Origin: an uncultured Verrucomicrobiota bacterium
GTDB taxonomy: Bacteria > Verrucomicrobiota > Verrucomicrobiia > Limisphaerales > JADLHS01
Assembly: GCA_937894935.1 (NCBI GenBank)
Contig: CALAYC010000193.1
Coordinates: 1 to 33,428 of the forward strand
DNA: 33,428 nt
Direction of reading: 5' to 3'
Shown: positions 33,422 to 33,428 of the stretch, piece by piece
Numbering within the stretch: position 1 is the first letter of the stretch
How the letters are laid out: every line of letters starts with the position of its first letter
Program-made: the position numbers and the translations under genes
The notes under the pieces: model-generated
Databases searched by the model: none
What the model saw: the letters and a program-made list of their open reading frames with translations, nothing else
What the model was told of the DNA's origin: nothing

Positions 33422-33428
33422 CGCTCGA

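Noticed and set aside
1..33428. CRISPR arrays, insertion sequences, phage or toxin-antitoxin genes
   Set aside because: No regularly spaced direct repeats, transposase or integrase motifs, or characteristic small gene pairs were found on either strand.

Overview
The window looks like a chromosomal segment of a Verrucomicrobium, most likely a Pedosphaera/Limisphaera-type relative. The evidence is indirect. A secreted enzyme ends in a W-P...FFRL tail that is typical of secreted verrucomicrobial proteins. The repertoire also fits: LamG/FN3 modules, LemA paired with an M48 protease, futalosine-type menaquinone synthesis, split transketolase, and REP-like palindromes. No phage, plasmid or CRISPR locus is visible. 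No gene-free stretch exceeds 300 bases; the longest is about 210 bases and is made of repeats.

Layout. 1-4.3 kb: the 3' part of a secreted GH76 glycosidase (its 5' end lies outside the window), convergent with purD. 4.3-7.9 kb: an exported esterase, lemA, a strong terminator, and an HtpX-like M48 protease. 8.1-10.2 kb: two paralogous Wza-type polysaccharide export proteins. 10.3-12.2 kb: the primary sigma factor rpoD, followed by a CAU tRNA that resembles tRNA-Ile2. 12.3-17.8 kb (minus strand): sugar isomerase, transketolase N-half, transketolase C-half and an FGGY kinase. Each gap in this cluster holds a different intergenic repeat, including a decayed DUF559 gene between the transketolase halves. 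18.0-22.6 kb (plus strand): phosphotransacetylase, its P-loop/DRTGG module as a separate gene, hisC and an ArgA-type acetyltransferase. 22.7-26.9 kb: a stand-alone WYL-domain protein, pgm, trxB and fcl. 27.0-30.7 kb (minus strand): mqnD, gmd and a GT-C-like membrane protein. 30.9-33.4 kb: a hybrid sensor kinase.

How the genes fit together. gmd and fcl make GDP-L-fucose, pgm supplies the hexose-1-phosphate branch, and the Wza pair and GT-C protein suggest that fucose goes into an envelope or exported polysaccharide. GH76 and the esterase point outward to polysaccharide degradation. The minus-strand isomerase/transketolase/kinase cluster looks like a sugar-catabolic unit with an unassigned substrate. 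Its kinase has a changed substrate pocket, and this is the most interesting functional lead here.

Expression. Shine-Dalgarno sequences are almost absent. Several genes have a -10-like hexamer only 6-9 bases before the start codon, suggesting leaderless mRNAs. No whole new defence or mobile system was found. The novelty lies in the sugar cluster, the repeat elements and a GGTTACCCCC motif shared by two divergent promoter regions.
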